Source: JADMIH01 sp036399775 | GTDB taxonomy: Bacteria; Chloroflexota; Chloroflexia; QHBQ01; JADMIH01 | Reading direction: 5' to 3' | DNA length: 64,000 nt | Assembly (NCBI GenBank): GCA_036399775.1 | Contig: DASWMJ010000097.1 | Coordinates: forward strand, 1 to 64,000 | Shown here: positions 1 through 8,420 of the stretch, piece by piece | Numbering within the stretch: position 1 is the stretch's first letter | Layout of the letters: every line of letters begins with the position of its first letter | Notes under the pieces: generated by a model | What the model was told of the DNA's origin: nothing | The model's database searches: none | The model's input: only the letters and a program-made list of their open reading frames with translations | Made by a program: the position numbers and the translations under genes

Positions 1-131
1 GACAATGTTACATTAACCCAGTAAGGCCACCGCCTACGCTCAGAGAGAATCGCAGGCAAGTGCCATGGCTGACCAGCCGAGTCTTGGCCCAGGCACCGGG
101 GTCACAGCCAGATTTCTAATCTAACATTGTC
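1..131. repeat. 131-bp stretch bounded by a 10-bp inverted repeat
   Basis: The window opens with GACAATGTTA and its exact reverse complement TAACATTGTC lies at 122-131. No coding sequence is apparent between them. The right copy overlaps the TTG start proposed for the next gene. It could be the remains of a small non-autonomous element, but the left side is cut by the window edge and no target duplication can be seen, so a chance palindrome remains possible. Confidence 0.2.
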
Positions 132-423
132 AAGACACTTAGATTTCAAGTCTGATGGTTCAGGTACGAGTGGCTATTGGCCTATGAATCCTAAGCGTCA
201 TCACCGCCTTGATAAAGTGATCATATATAATCGGACATCAGAGCGAGAGCCCCTTCAACATGAGGTTTATCTAGCGACCTATGTGGATGCCGTGGAGTCA
301 ACGCGGCCAGGCCGATACCTCGTACGTTTCCAGAACGCCGTGCAAGTGGGTAATACAAATTGTAAGTGGCCTGAATTCGCGGATACGTTCCAGTATCCGG
401 TTCGTTATCTGAGCAAAAGGTGA
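127..423 (+). CDS. small hypothetical protein (98 aa)
   Basis: I do not recognise this family. The frame starts with TTG at 127 and encodes 98 residues with plausible globular composition (Tyr, Arg, Val and aromatic residues spread evenly, for example YLATYVDAVESTRPGRYLV). It has no signal peptide or membrane segment. No good ribosome binding site precedes the TTG, so the gene may start outside the window or be the C-terminal fragment of a longer protein. It lies 132 bases upstream of the DUF262/HNH gene on the same strand, and both are visibly more AT-rich than the genes after 2.3 kb. They may therefore belong to one transferred block. A partner role for the nuclease-type protein is conceivable but unsupported. 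Confidence 0.4.
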   Translation: MSRHLDFKSDGSGTSGYWPMNPKRHHRLDKVIIYNRTSEREPLQHEVYLATYVDAVESTRPGRYLVRFQNAVQVGNTNCKWPEFADTFQYPVRYLSKR

Positions 424-555
424 ACATCTCTCAGGTCGTCGGAACTTGCATAAAGTAGTTTGGTTGTAACCTGGTCGCAACTCAACTGATGTGCCAGATA
501 AATGCAGCCAGCACCGCAACGCTCAAGTTTGCCTATGGACGGGAGACAGTAGACT

Positions 556-2178
556 ATGGCCTACGAAAACGTCACGATACGGGAGATAGTGGAGAGGTGC
601 GTTGCACATACCTGGAGTATTCCCGAGTTCCAGAGAGGCTTCGTTTGGAAGGGGATCCAGGTAAGAGACCTAATGGAATCACTCTACCTGAACTATCCAA
701 TTGGCAGTTTACTTGCATGGGACAGCAGGCAGTCAGTGGAAGAACGTAGTGCTACAGATGCACAACGACCAAGCCTGTGGCTCGTTGATGGACAGCAGCG
801 TGCTACCGCTCTGTGCATACTTTTCGGCAGAAAGCCATATTGGTGGTCAATCGATGTATGGGAGGCTACTCGGAAGAAGTACGATGTACGTTTCGACATC
901 GAAACGAAAGAGCCTCCTTATTTCTGGATCGCTAACGCAGCTATCCGCAAGGTGAAGGAGGACAGGTTTGTACCTCTCTCAAGCCTATTAGTATTGGACA
1001 CAAAGAAAGAGGCAGATCAACAGACACTTCAGGAGCTTGCCAAACGTATCAAATACCAGGGTTTGTGCGATGGCATGGACGCAATGCAGGTATACACACG
1101 GCTGGATAGGCTCCGCCAAATCCGAGACCTGGACATCGTTGCCATTACGATAGAGCATGAATTGGAAGAGGTTGTGGAAATCTTCGCCCGCCTAAACAGT
1201 AGAGGAACACGGGTTACGGAAGCCGACATTTATCTGGGTATAGTGGCTACACGGAACCCAGGTTGGGTACGCGATACTTTCCTACCTCACCTAAAGAAGC
1301 TGGCTGAGGCTGGATTCCATCTGAACCCAAACTTGTTGTTCAGGATCGTGACAGCAGTGGGAGCGAAGAAGACCCGCTTCAAGGAAATACCGGACGCTTT
1401 CTGGGACGTGAAGAGCATTGTGCCAGCCTGGGACCGCAGCAAGGCTGCATTAAATCACCTTGTGAAGAACTTCGCAGATTACGGCATTCTCAGCAATGAC
1501 CCAATGCCCACGGAAACCGCGCTAATCACTATGACTGCTCTCTCGGAGAAATATCCCAAGCAACCATTTGGGCCATTGCTCTACTGGTTTTTGCAAGCCT
1601 CACGTTTCAGCCGTTACAGTGGGTCGTCCACTACTACAGTAGACGAGGACCTACGCGACATAAATGATTCCGTCTCTTTTCATGATGCCCTGTCGAAGCT
1701 TCTGAAGCACTTCGATCATTCTCAGCCAATTGCAGTTGAAGACTTTATGCGAGACTATGTGGACAGCAGGTTTGGTCGCTTCCTCTTGTACATGCTCGTG
1801 TATTCTAAGGGAGCCAGAGATTGGGATGAGCATGACCACCGGCTGGGTTTCGAGGGACATGATCTGCTGACTGGCTTCCGTCCTCAATGGCATCACATCT
1901 TCCCAAGGAAGTTTCTGGAGGAACGCAAGGTAACGAACGACAAGATTGACGCTCTGGCTAATATTGCAGTCATTGGCCCGACGATCAACATACGTATTAG
2001 CGCCAAGAATCCGATGGATTATCTCGTACGCTACAAGATTTCCGATGAAAAACTAGCACAGCAGTTCATCGAGTCTGACCTAGTAACAACTAGCGTCGGT
2101 AACTACGAACAATGGCTTATCGGGCGCGCCCAGCGTCTTGCAGAGGCCGCCAACACCTTTCTGGGAAAGCTCAAATAA
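556..2178 (+). CDS. DUF262 and HNH (GmrSD-like) protein
   Basis: This 540-residue protein has the layout of single-chain GmrSD-type proteins. The N-terminal DUF262 domain shows IPEFQRGFVW (about 22-31), NYPIGSLLAWD and the diagnostic LVDGQQRATAL (about 75-85), followed by LNSRGTRVTEADI near 215. The C-terminal part carries an HNH-like nuclease signature, HHIFPRKFL (near 455), then ANIAVIGPTINIR. In the known family DUF262 binds and hydrolyses nucleotides and the HNH part cuts modified DNA (type IV restriction), but some members act in other anti-phage systems. The length fits full-size members. The gene has no obvious Shine-Dalgarno; ATG at 556 was taken because the DUF262 start follows at once. 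The AT-rich base composition suggests horizontal transfer. Family assignment is firm; the defence role is inference. Confidence 0.85.
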   Translation: MAYENVTIREIVERCVAHTWSIPEFQRGFVWKGIQVRDLMESLYLNYPIGSLLAWDSRQSVEERSATDAQRPSLWLVDGQQRATALCILFGRKPYWWSIDVWEATRKKYDVRFDIETKEPPYFWIANAAIRKVKEDRFVPLSSLLVLDTKKEADQQTLQELAKRIKYQGLCDGMDAMQVYTRLDRLRQIRDLDIVAITIEHELEEVVEIFARLNSRGTRVTEADIYLGIVATRNPGWVRDTFLPHLKKLAEAGFHLNPNLLFRIVTAVGAKKTRFKEIPDAFWDVKSIVPAWDRSKAALNHLVKNFADYGILSNDPMPTETALITMTALSEKYPKQPFGPLLYWFLQASRFSRYSGSSTTTVDEDLRDINDSVSFHDALSKLLKHFDHSQPIAVEDFMRDYVDSRFGRFLLYMLVYSKGARDWDEHDHRLGFEGHDLLTGFRPQWHHIFPRKFLEERKVTNDKIDALANIAVIGPTINIRISAKNPMDYLVRYKISDEKLAQQFIESDLVTTSVGNYEQWLIGRAQRLAEAANTFLGKLK

Positions 2179-2186
2179 TAACAAAA

Positions 2187-2216
2187 GCGGAGAATGACCA
2201 ATCGCACACGCTCCGC
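2187..2216. terminator. weak hairpin between convergent genes
   Basis: GCGGAG at 2187-2192 pairs with CTCCGC at 2211-2216 around an 18-base loop, just after the stop of the DUF262 gene and before the converging gene. A-rich sequence precedes it, but no strong T run follows. It is a possible bidirectional terminator. Confidence 0.25.
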
Positions 2217-2298
2217 CTCTCCTATTATCCCGTTTTCGCGCTGGCCACAGGCAGGTTACGCTTCAAGATCGCCTGTGCCTATTTATTAAGCTGTGTGT

Positions 2299-2730
2299 TT
2301 ACCTACCTGCCGTATGGTAGTAGCAACTCCAATGGCTCTGCATCCTGATGCTCCACGCCTTGGCGGTTGCGAAAATCTGCGACTTGGCGTCCCAGATGCT
2401 GTTGTTGCGGTAGGGGTTCCACTTGCCGTGCCAGGTTGTGGGCGCGTACTGGAAGAGGCCAAGCCAGCGTCCGCCGCCACCCGATGCGCGGGCATTGCCG
2501 CTCGACTCGCACATCATCACTCGGTACATCTTGTCAATGCTCTGGGGATAAGGGTACATGGCGCGCGCCTCGATCATCCAGGCGCGGTACTGGTCGAGAG
2601 TGGCCTTGGAAGCCGCGTCTGCCCTGCCTGCGCCTGAGAAGGCAAACATGGGCGTGAAGAGCGCGAGCAACATCGCTATGGAAAGCAGGCGGTAGAGCCG
2701 CGTGCGGGAATAATTGGGGGTCATTGGCAT
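2299..2730 (-). CDS. secreted lysozyme/transglycosylase-like protein
   Basis: A 143-residue exported protein. A signal peptide is clear: basic SRTRLYR, then a hydrophobic stretch LLSIAMLLALFTPMF, ending near ADAAS. The mature part contains RVMMCESSGNARA and GLFQYAPTTWHGKWNPY. This resembles the catalytic Glu region (E in CESSGN) and the G-L-x-Q region of lysozyme-like transglycosylases and resuscitation-promoting-factor-type domains. It would act on peptidoglycan outside the membrane. The start at 2730 is chosen because AAGGAGAG lies a few bases upstream; a longer reading frame to 2802 would put a charged, non-signal sequence in front. The fold assignment rests on short motifs only. Confidence 0.7.
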   Translation of the reverse strand: MPMTPNYSRTRLYRLLSIAMLLALFTPMFAFSGAGRADAASKATLDQYRAWMIEARAMYPYPQSIDKMYRVMMCESSGNARASGGGGRWLGLFQYAPTTWHGKWNPYRNNSIWDAKSQIFATAKAWSIRMQSHWSCYYHTAGR

Positions 2731-2884
2731 TGTCTCTCCTTGCTGAGTTAGGTTGAGCCACTTCGCTTCGTTGCGACGCGAAGACCAAGGGAGATATACC
2801 AAAGCCCGGAGTGCTATGTCAATGGCAAATGCTCAGTTTTGTCGCAGAAAATACAAAAAGCGTAGCCAAGTTACGCAAATTGCA

Positions 2885-5116
2885 TTAGGTGTTCGCCTGT
2901 TTCAGCCTCTCCACCAACCCCGAATACCTCTGCGCCGATGTGTCGTTGGCGACCCCGCGACGGAGGGCATCCATAGAGCCTGCCAGCACCACCAGGCTGC
3001 GGGCGCGGCTCACTCCTGTATAAAAGAGATTACGTTGCAAGAGGCGGCCATGCTGCGGCAAGACGGGCATGACGACGGCGGGGTACTCGCTGCCCTGCGC
3101 CTTGTGGACCGATATGGCGTAGGCGTGGGTCAATTCGTCAAGCTCCTGGAAGGCGTATGACACGCTCTGCTCGGAGTCGAACGAGACCAGCACGGTCTGT
3201 TCTTCGAGGTCTATGCGGATGATGCGGCCAAGCTCGCCATTAGAGACGTTGCGTTCGTAGTCGTTCACCACCTGCATCACCTTATCGCCCACGCGGAAGA
3301 TGCGGTTGCCGAAGCGGCGCTCGTCCTTCGTGGCGGCTGGCGGATTGAGCGCGGCCTGTAGGTTCGCATTCAGCGCCTCTATGCCGCACACCCCGCCGTA
3401 TATGGGGGCAAGCACCTGGATGTCTTCCATCGGATCGAAGCCGTAGTGCTGGGGTAGGCGGCGGGTAGCGAGGTCCACCACCAGCTTCGCGCACTCGGCG
3501 GGGTTAGGCTCGCTCAGGAAGAAGAAGTCTTTCACGCCCCCACCCACCACCGGCATGTTGCCCTGGTTGATGCGGTGGGCGTTGGAAACGATTGCGCTCC
3601 CTTCCGGCTGGCGGAATATGGTCTGGAGCGTGATCGTTTGCACCGCCCCGCTGCCGATGATGTCCCGGAAGACCGCGCCCGCGCCGACGGGAGGCAATTG
3701 GTCGGCGTCACCCACCAGGAGCAAATGCGCCCCGGCGGGCACCGCTTTGAAGAGCGCTTCCGCGAGCGGCAAGTCCATCATGGACGCTTCGTCTATGATG
3801 ACGAGGTCGGCGGTCAGGGGCGTGCGCACTTCGTATGAGCCGCCCGGCCTGAGTTCGAGCAGGCGGTGGATAGTACAGGCATTGGCGCCTGTGGCTTCCG
3901 AGAGCCTCTTGGCGGCCCTGCCCGTGGGCGCGGCCAGCACGACGTTGCCCTGCTTGGCGCTCACAAGCCGGACTATACTCCTGAGAGTAGTCGTCTTGCC
4001 GGTGCCGGGGCCGCCCGTAATCGCCACGACACGCTCGGTGAGCGCGGACTGTATGGCGGCCTGCTGCTCACCCGTGAGCTGGACCGTCTCCCGCGCGTCA
4101 AGGAAACGCCAGGCCGAATCCCAATCGGTGTTCTTGAAGAGGGCGAGTTTGTCCTTGCGGGCGGTACGCAAGGAATGAAGCGACTCCAGCACCGATAGCT
4201 CGTGCGAGCGCATCTCAGGGAGGTATGCCACTTCCGCCGCGTCAATGAAGTCCACGGGCAGGGTGTCAATCATGAGGAATCCGGCTTCTACCAGGGAGGG
4301 AAGCATACCGGATACGCGCTCCGGTGTAAGGTTCAGCAGCTTTGCCGCGCCCGTAGCTAGCTCGTTGACCGGCAGGAAGACGTGCCCGGCACCGGCGGCA
4401 TTGCGGAGGACCTGGGCGACCCCGGCTCCCACACGCTGCGGGGCTTCGGGTTCTACCCCTGCGCGGGCGGCGATTGCATCGGCCACGCCAAACTCGATGC
4501 CGTATACCTCGGCTGCCAGGCGGTAGGGCTGCTCCTTGACGACGCTCTCGGCGGCGCTGCCGTACTTGCGGAGTATCCTCACGGCCAGCGCGACGGGCAG
4601 GCCCTGGTCCTGCAGGAACGCCATAAGGTCCTTGAGGGCGCGCCGTTCGGCCCAGGCTTCAGCGATGGTAGCCGCCTTGCGCTTGCCCATGCCGGGCACT
4701 TCGGCCAAGCGGTCAGGGTTAGCGTCGAGCACTTCCAGCGTATCCAGGCCGAAGGTGTTGACGATGTGCTCGGCCACCACCGGCCCGACGCCTTTCAGCA
4801 GGCCGGAGCCGAGGTACCTCTTGAGCGCGGCGAGGGTGCCGGGTGCGGCCGTCTGGTAGCGCGACACGGCGAACTGCTTGCCGTACTGGGGATGGTTGAT
4901 CCACTTCCCTTCCAGGCGCAGACCCTCGCCGATGTTTACGCCCGCCAGGTGCCCGGCTATGGTAAGCAATTGCTTCTGCCGGGGCACCTTCAGGCGGGCG
5001 ATGATATAGCCGTGCTCTTCGTTGATGTAGGTGATTTTTTCCAGGACGCCGTCCACTACCTCCAGGTCGCTGCCCGTGGAGAGTGGTAGTGTGGTATCAA
5101 ATGCTTTTGTGTTCAC
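2885..5116 (-). CDS. recD2: RecD2-type ATP-dependent DNA helicase
   Basis: A 743-residue superfamily 1B helicase of the RecD2 group, found in bacteria without a RecBC partner. An N-terminal OB-like region precedes helix-hairpin-helix segments (about 105-150, with LLKGVGPVVAEHIV and EVPGMGKRKA). The helicase core follows: Walker A GGPGTGKT at 368-375, Walker B DEASMMD, GDADQLPPVGAG, and the C-terminal motif VHKAQGSEYPAVVMPV. RecD2 unwinds DNA 5'-3' in repair. The start is GTG at 5116, without a clear ribosome binding site. It lies 85 bases downstream of ssb on the same strand, so the two may be co-transcribed and work together on single-stranded DNA. Confidence 0.95.
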   Translation of the reverse strand: MNTKAFDTTLPLSTGSDLEVVDGVLEKITYINEEHGYIIARLKVPRQKQLLTIAGHLAGVNIGEGLRLEGKWINHPQYGKQFAVSRYQTAAPGTLAALKRYLGSGLLKGVGPVVAEHIVNTFGLDTLEVLDANPDRLAEVPGMGKRKAATIAEAWAERRALKDLMAFLQDQGLPVALAVRILRKYGSAAESVVKEQPYRLAAEVYGIEFGVADAIAARAGVEPEAPQRVGAGVAQVLRNAAGAGHVFLPVNELATGAAKLLNLTPERVSGMLPSLVEAGFLMIDTLPVDFIDAAEVAYLPEMRSHELSVLESLHSLRTARKDKLALFKNTDWDSAWRFLDARETVQLTGEQQAAIQSALTERVVAITGGPGTGKTTTLRSIVRLVSAKQGNVVLAAPTGRAAKRLSEATGANACTIHRLLELRPGGSYEVRTPLTADLVIIDEASMMDLPLAEALFKAVPAGAHLLLVGDADQLPPVGAGAVFRDIIGSGAVQTITLQTIFRQPEGSAIVSNAHRINQGNMPVVGGGVKDFFFLSEPNPAECAKLVVDLATRRLPQHYGFDPMEDIQVLAPIYGGVCGIEALNANLQAALNPPAATKDERRFGNRIFRVGDKVMQVVNDYERNVSNGELGRIIRIDLEEQTVLVSFDSEQSVSYAFQELDELTHAYAISVHKAQGSEYPAVVMPVLPQHGRLLQRNLFYTGVSRARSLVVLAGSMDALRRGVANDTSAQRYSGLVERLKQANT

Positions 5117-5120
5117 GATA

Positions 5121-5143
5121 GGGGTCGGGGACCAGGGGCCGGG
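5121..5143. repeat. short heptamer repeat (GGGGNCN type)
   Basis: Three heptamer-like units of the GGGGTCG, GGGACCA, GGGGCCG type lie in the ssb-recD2 gap, just upstream of the recD2 GTG start. They belong to the same series as the repeats at 6591-6619 and 23762-23866. Confidence 0.5.
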
Positions 5144-5201
5144 AAGCAGATCGTGAAATTAGCATCAAGCTCTGCTCCCTGGCCCGTAGAATTACGCTCA
5201 C

Positions 5202-5675
5202 TCAGAAGGGCAGGTCCTCCGGGTCTTCGTCGCCATCGAGAACAGCAACGGTCGAAGCAGGGGCTTTGCGGGAGACTGTCACCGCTGGCTTCTGCATTGC
5301 GCTCTGCGGTGCGTGTGCGCCCGCCGGTTCAGTCACGCCTGTACCCTTCGGGTCGAGAATCAGCATGTCCGATGCCACTACTTCAGTCTTGTAGAACTTC
5401 TGGCCGTTCGACTCCCAGGAACGGTAGCGCAACCTGCCTTCTACAAAGACCAGTCTACCCTTTGTGAGGTGTTCATTGCAAATCTGCGCCAGCCTGTCCC
5501 ACGCGACCACCGTATGCCAGTCGGTCTCCTCACGAAGATTGCCCTCGCGGTCCTGCCACTGGCGGTCGGTCGCCAGCGAAAAGGTGGTAACGGCCATGCC
5601 TGAAGTGGTGATACGCATCTCAGGATCGCCGCCCAGCCGTCCAATCAATTGTACGCGGTTCAATGTCCTCGCCAT
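5202..5675 (-). CDS. ssb: single-stranded DNA-binding protein
   Basis: A 157-residue SSB. The OB fold opens with MARTLNRVQLIGRLGGDPEM and contains TDWHTVVAWDRLAQIC and GRLVFVEGRLRYRSW. A Pro/Ala-rich linker leads to the acidic tip DPEDLPF, which matches the DDDIPF-type tail used to recruit repair and replication partners. SSB coats single-stranded DNA as a tetramer. A good GAGGAGA site precedes the ATG at 5675. Downstream is recD2; upstream are an unknown 248-residue protein and a small zinc protein, so this is probably one DNA-processing operon. It could be the main SSB or a second copy; the window does not tell. Confidence 0.96.
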   Translation of the reverse strand: MARTLNRVQLIGRLGGDPEMRITTSGMAVTTFSLATDRQWQDREGNLREETDWHTVVAWDRLAQICNEHLTKGRLVFVEGRLRYRSWESNGQKFYKTEVVASDMLILDPKGTGVTEPAGAHAPQSAMQKPAVTVSRKAPASTVAVLDGDEDPEDLPF

Positions 5676-5717
5676 CTCTCTATCTCCTCAAACTAAGCTA
5701 ATACTATGCGACGGAAC

Positions 5718-5790
5718 GTATTGTGTATTGCGTAGTACGTATTGCGTAAGAGCGATGCTGTTACATAATACGCACTACGCAATACGTTTT
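5718..5790. repeat. inverted heptamer repeat array (GTATTGC / GCAATAC)
   Basis: Left arm units GTATTGT, GTATTGC, GTAGTAC, GTATTGC (5718-5749) are mirrored by ACGCACT, ACGCAAT, ACG units (5769-5787). The array fills the gap between ssb and the next gene and touches that gene's TAA stop codon at 5789-5791. The same heptamers recur at 33972-34031 and 35276-35340. Confidence 0.75.
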
Positions 5791-6535
5791 ACCCCACCCT
5801 GGCGGAATCGAGACGGTCTATGCGGTTGGGGGCGCGGTTGCCGCCGGGCATCGCTTTGAGATTGGGGCGGGCTGCCGGGGCATTGGCGGGTGATGAGGCT
5901 GCTACTGCGCGGCGGTCCTGCTGGGCGGGTTCAGGCTGTGTGGTAGGGAGGTCAACGCGGCCTGAGCGTTCGGCCAGTTTGTCGCGGAGGTCGCGGACGC
6001 GCTGAGCCACCAGGCGGTGGTGGTGAGCTGTCTCGTAGGCGCGGATGTAGTCGCCTAGCGCGAGCAACATTTTGATGGCGTCTAGTTCCGGCATGCGCAT
6101 GCTGAGGCGAGAGGTTGGCTCGCCTGCGGGTGAAACGCCTCCCGTGGCGGTCTTCTTGCCGGGGCCGTTGGCGATGGTCAATCTATAAGGGAAGCGTGCG
6201 AAGCGGCCACCGTCGCCTTCGTCCCACTCGACGGTCAGGGTGCGGCTCTCGATCGAGCCGTCCTCGCGCTGGCTGCCGCCGTACTTCTCCCACTTGCCAC
6301 CCGTCACAGCCATAAAGAGGCGGTTGCACGCCAGGTGGGACAGGAGGCGGGCGTCGTCTTTGTCGAGCCAGGCGCTGGCGTGGCCGGTCTGGCGGTTGGT
6401 GGCCTGATCGTAACCCGCAATCTCGATCTTGACCTTGTCTATGCGTAATGCGTCATACAGGTTGACGAAATGCTTGTTGGTGGCGTAAACGTAAATCTCT
6501 GGCGAAATCTTGCTACTTCTCTCTTGCTCTTCCAT
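5789..6535 (-). CDS. hypothetical protein beside ssb (248 aa)
   Basis: I do not recognise a named family. The first 125 residues look like a compact beta-rich domain (IYVYATNKHFVNLYDALR, VKIEIAGYDQATN, RLFMAVTGGKWEKYG, RFPYRLTIANGPGKK). A helical stretch follows at about 140-195 (LDAIKMLLALGDYIRAYETA then RVRDLRDKLAERSG), and the tail is Ala/Pro-rich, low in complexity and basic. A strong TAGGAGA site sits before the ATG at 6535. It has neither a signal peptide nor a membrane segment. The position between a SWIM-type zinc protein and ssb/recD2 suggests a cytoplasmic nucleic-acid-related role, which is inference from context. Confidence 0.75.
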   Translation of the reverse strand: MEEQERSSKISPEIYVYATNKHFVNLYDALRIDKVKIEIAGYDQATNRQTGHASAWLDKDDARLLSHLACNRLFMAVTGGKWEKYGGSQREDGSIESRTLTVEWDEGDGGRFARFPYRLTIANGPGKKTATGGVSPAGEPTSRLSMRMPELDAIKMLLALGDYIRAYETAHHHRLVAQRVRDLRDKLAERSGRVDLPTTQPEPAQQDRRAVAASSPANAPAARPNLKAMPGGNRAPNRIDRLDSARVG

Positions 6536-6549
6536 CTCTCTAATCTCCT

Positions 6550-6619
6550 AAAAACTCACTAGCTACTCAAAACTCACTCTTCACTTGTCCAGGGGCCAGG
6601 GATCAGGGGTTAGGGATCA
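6550..6619. repeat. two short heptamer repeat tracts
   Basis: ACTC-type units (AAAACTC, ACTCAAA-like) occupy about 6550-6585. They are followed by GGGGCCA, GGGATCA, GGGGTTA, GGGATCA at about 6591-6619. Both tracts lie in the gap between two minus-strand genes, and the second ends a few bases from the stop region of the downstream-lying SWIM gene. Confidence 0.65.
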
Positions 6620-6627
6620 GCATGATG

Positions 6628-6858
6628 TCATGCCGCCTGGGACTGCTCGCCGGTGGCCTCCAGAAAACCGCACAGCTCGAGGCTCCTGATGTGACTGCAA
6701 TCGCGCTGGGCACATTCGCAACGGACGCCATCAGCGCACACCCACACTCTGACGGGCGCGGCGCTGCCGGTGCGAACCACGTAGCAATCCCCGGTGCCTG
6801 TAACGCTGATGCGGGTGAGGGCGTCCTGGGGCCGCCAGGGTGTTGGCATTGTGCTCAT
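6628..6858 (-). CDS. small SWIM-type zinc-finger protein
   Basis: A 76-residue protein whose centre reads VRCECAQRDCSHIRSLELCGFL. The C-x-C-x4-C-x-H spacing resembles a shortened SWIM zinc finger, a fold linked to DNA or protein binding. Beta-strand-like sequence (CYVVRTGSAAPVRVWVC) precedes it, as in SWIM domains. The start at 6858 is preferred because GGAGG lies 9 bases upstream; an extension to 6921 has no such site. It is the first gene after the haloperoxidase terminator, so the promoter of the SWIM-unknown-ssb-recD2 group probably lies just before it. SWIM assignment is moderately sure; function is unknown. Confidence 0.7.
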   Translation of the reverse strand: MSTMPTPWRPQDALTRISVTGTGDCYVVRTGSAAPVRVWVCADGVRCECAQRDCSHIRSLELCGFLEATGEQSQAA

Positions 6859-6933
6859 TTTGCGGGACCTCCAACTGTGAACGTTTGTTCTATTATAGCA
6901 CGGAAGTTCTACTAATGTCAATAGAGATTTAGA

Positions 6934-6980
6934 AAAAAGTCCCCGAAAAACACATATTTCTGTGCCTTTCGGGGACTTTA
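6934..6980 (-). terminator. intrinsic terminator of the haloperoxidase gene
   Basis: On the minus strand, AAAGTCCCCGAAA (6979-6967) pairs with TTTTCGGGGACTTTT (about 6949-6935), followed by T residues. It lies about 55 bases after the haloperoxidase stop. The stem is nearly symmetric, but only the minus direction meets a T run. Confidence 0.85.
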
Positions 6981-7034
6981 GCTCGGCTGCTACGCCGTTT
7001 CAGCGAAGATTTTCACAACGCTACTTATGCTGGT

Positions 7035-8420
7035 CTAGCTTGCGCCCTCCTGCGGCCCTTGAGCTGCTTCTCGCTCTGCCGACTCAGAGCCGCTGACGGA
7101 CGCGCCTTCCTGGGGACCTCTGGCCTGGGCGGCCTCATCTTTGCGCGAGCCTGTCGGGGCCGCGCCCTCCTGCGGGCTGCTCGCTTGCGCTGCGCTCGCG
7201 GAAGAGGAGCTACTTTGCCCACTTTGACCGCTCCCCCTACCTGACCTAGAGCGCGATTGGGATGCGGTGGTAAGACCACCACTGCCCTTTCCACCATCAG
7301 GTTCCCCATCCGGGATTACCCGGCAGCAAGCGTCGGCGCAAGCATCCAACTCACCTATCGTGGGAATCGGTGGGCACGGGTCACATGCTGCGGTAGGGGC
7401 GCAAGGGTCTAGACCTGTGACGCAGCTATATCTTATCTGCTTGATCAGCCGCCGAGCGATGAACCGCCCCAGGGCTTGACCTGCCGTGTGGTCGCTGCGC
7501 CAATGGATACCTGCCCACAGGCGCGCAAGCCCTGCGTTGTCGGCAAGATCGTCAAACTCTCCCGCATAGTCGGGGAAGAAGTAGGAAAGGACCTCGCTAG
7601 CGGCTGCCGAATAGGTGCTGTGCCCAGATGGATAGGCAGGGTGGCGGGGCGTCCCCGGAGAGGGCGTCGGCATAGTGCGGCGTTCACCGTCGGCGTCCCC
7701 GTCACAGTCCACTGCTCTGTTGTACAGCACGCTAACCCTGTAGTCGCATTCGATGGGCCGGGGGCGACGCGACACGCCTGCGGGGCCACGCCACTTGAAG
7801 TACCAGGCGGCTGCGAGCGCGCTGTAAATCGCCACGTCCAGCGCCATCCAAACGAGAGCCTGCCTGGGCGGCGACCAGTTGGTGGTAGGCAAGAGGTAGT
7901 TGAGGGCCAGGCGGTGGGCAAGACCTGGGGTCTCGCTCTCGAAGTAGCGGGCCAACTCGCGCCCGGTGAGGATCACCGGCACGTCATCATCATCGGGCCT
8001 ATCGCCGCACTCCCGTTGGCATTCAGGCATATCGAGGCAGCGGTCGTTGCATCTGTCGTGGGCGCGCTCTTTGTTAAAGACTGCACCCAGAGGCTGGGGA
8101 CGTAGCTGCAAGAAGGGGCTGATGCCACGCCGCTCGCGTCCTGGCACGTTGCTGAAGATTGCGCCAGGAGTATCCCGCAAGGCGGCCAACTCCATCAGCT
8201 CCTCTATTTCGTCATCCACTACAGGGCCAGGGGTGGGGTATACCGGGTAGTTGGGAAGGGTAAAGCCTTCTGCCAGGATTTCCTGGATCGTTATCACGCA
8301 GGGGGGGCGGCACTCTGTCCAGTAGCTCGCTGCGGGTTCTACTTGCGGCCCAGGTAGTGCATACTCGTTGCATCCTAACTTGGGTGGGTCAGGTAGAGGT
8401 GGTGGGCAGGTGAAAGTCAT
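7035..8420 (-). CDS. vanadium-haloperoxidase/PAP2-family protein
   Basis: A 461-residue protein with the three vanadate-binding motifs of the haloperoxidase/acid phosphatase fold. These are K209-WRGPAGVSR-R219-P, PSGH at 264-267, and R300-LWA-G304-I-H306-WRS-D310. H306 would bind vanadate or phosphate and H267 acts in catalysis. The helical core with WMALDVAIYSALAAAWYF fits the family. The N-terminal region is Pro- and Cys-rich with a D-rich stretch (RPDDDDVP). The tail after 375 is Gly/Ser/Gln/Ala-rich with three PQEGA units, which is unusual. No signal peptide is visible. AAGGAGGACACA stands directly before the ATG. The substrate (halide oxidation or phosphoester hydrolysis) cannot be decided from sequence. 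The gene is probably monocistronic, with its own terminator. Confidence 0.88.
   Translation of the reverse strand: MTFTCPPPLPDPPKLGCNEYALPGPQVEPAASYWTECRPPCVITIQEILAEGFTLPNYPVYPTPGPVVDDEIEELMELAALRDTPGAIFSNVPGRERRGISPFLQLRPQPLGAVFNKERAHDRCNDRCLDMPECQRECGDRPDDDDVPVILTGRELARYFESETPGLAHRLALNYLLPTTNWSPPRQALVWMALDVAIYSALAAAWYFKWRGPAGVSRRPRPIECDYRVSVLYNRAVDCDGDADGERRTMPTPSPGTPRHPAYPSGHSTYSAAASEVLSYFFPDYAGEFDDLADNAGLARLWAGIHWRSDHTAGQALGRFIARRLIKQIRYSCVTGLDPCAPTAACDPCPPIPTIGELDACADACCRVIPDGEPDGGKGSGGLTTASQSRSRSGRGSGQSGQSSSSSASAAQASSPQEGAAPTGSRKDEAAQARGPQEGASVSGSESAEREAAQGPQEGAS

Noticed and set aside
145..160. TTCAAGTCTGATGGTT nearly repeated at 8659-8674
   Set aside because: Sixteen bases with one mismatch, but no further similarity on either side and no shared context; probably chance.
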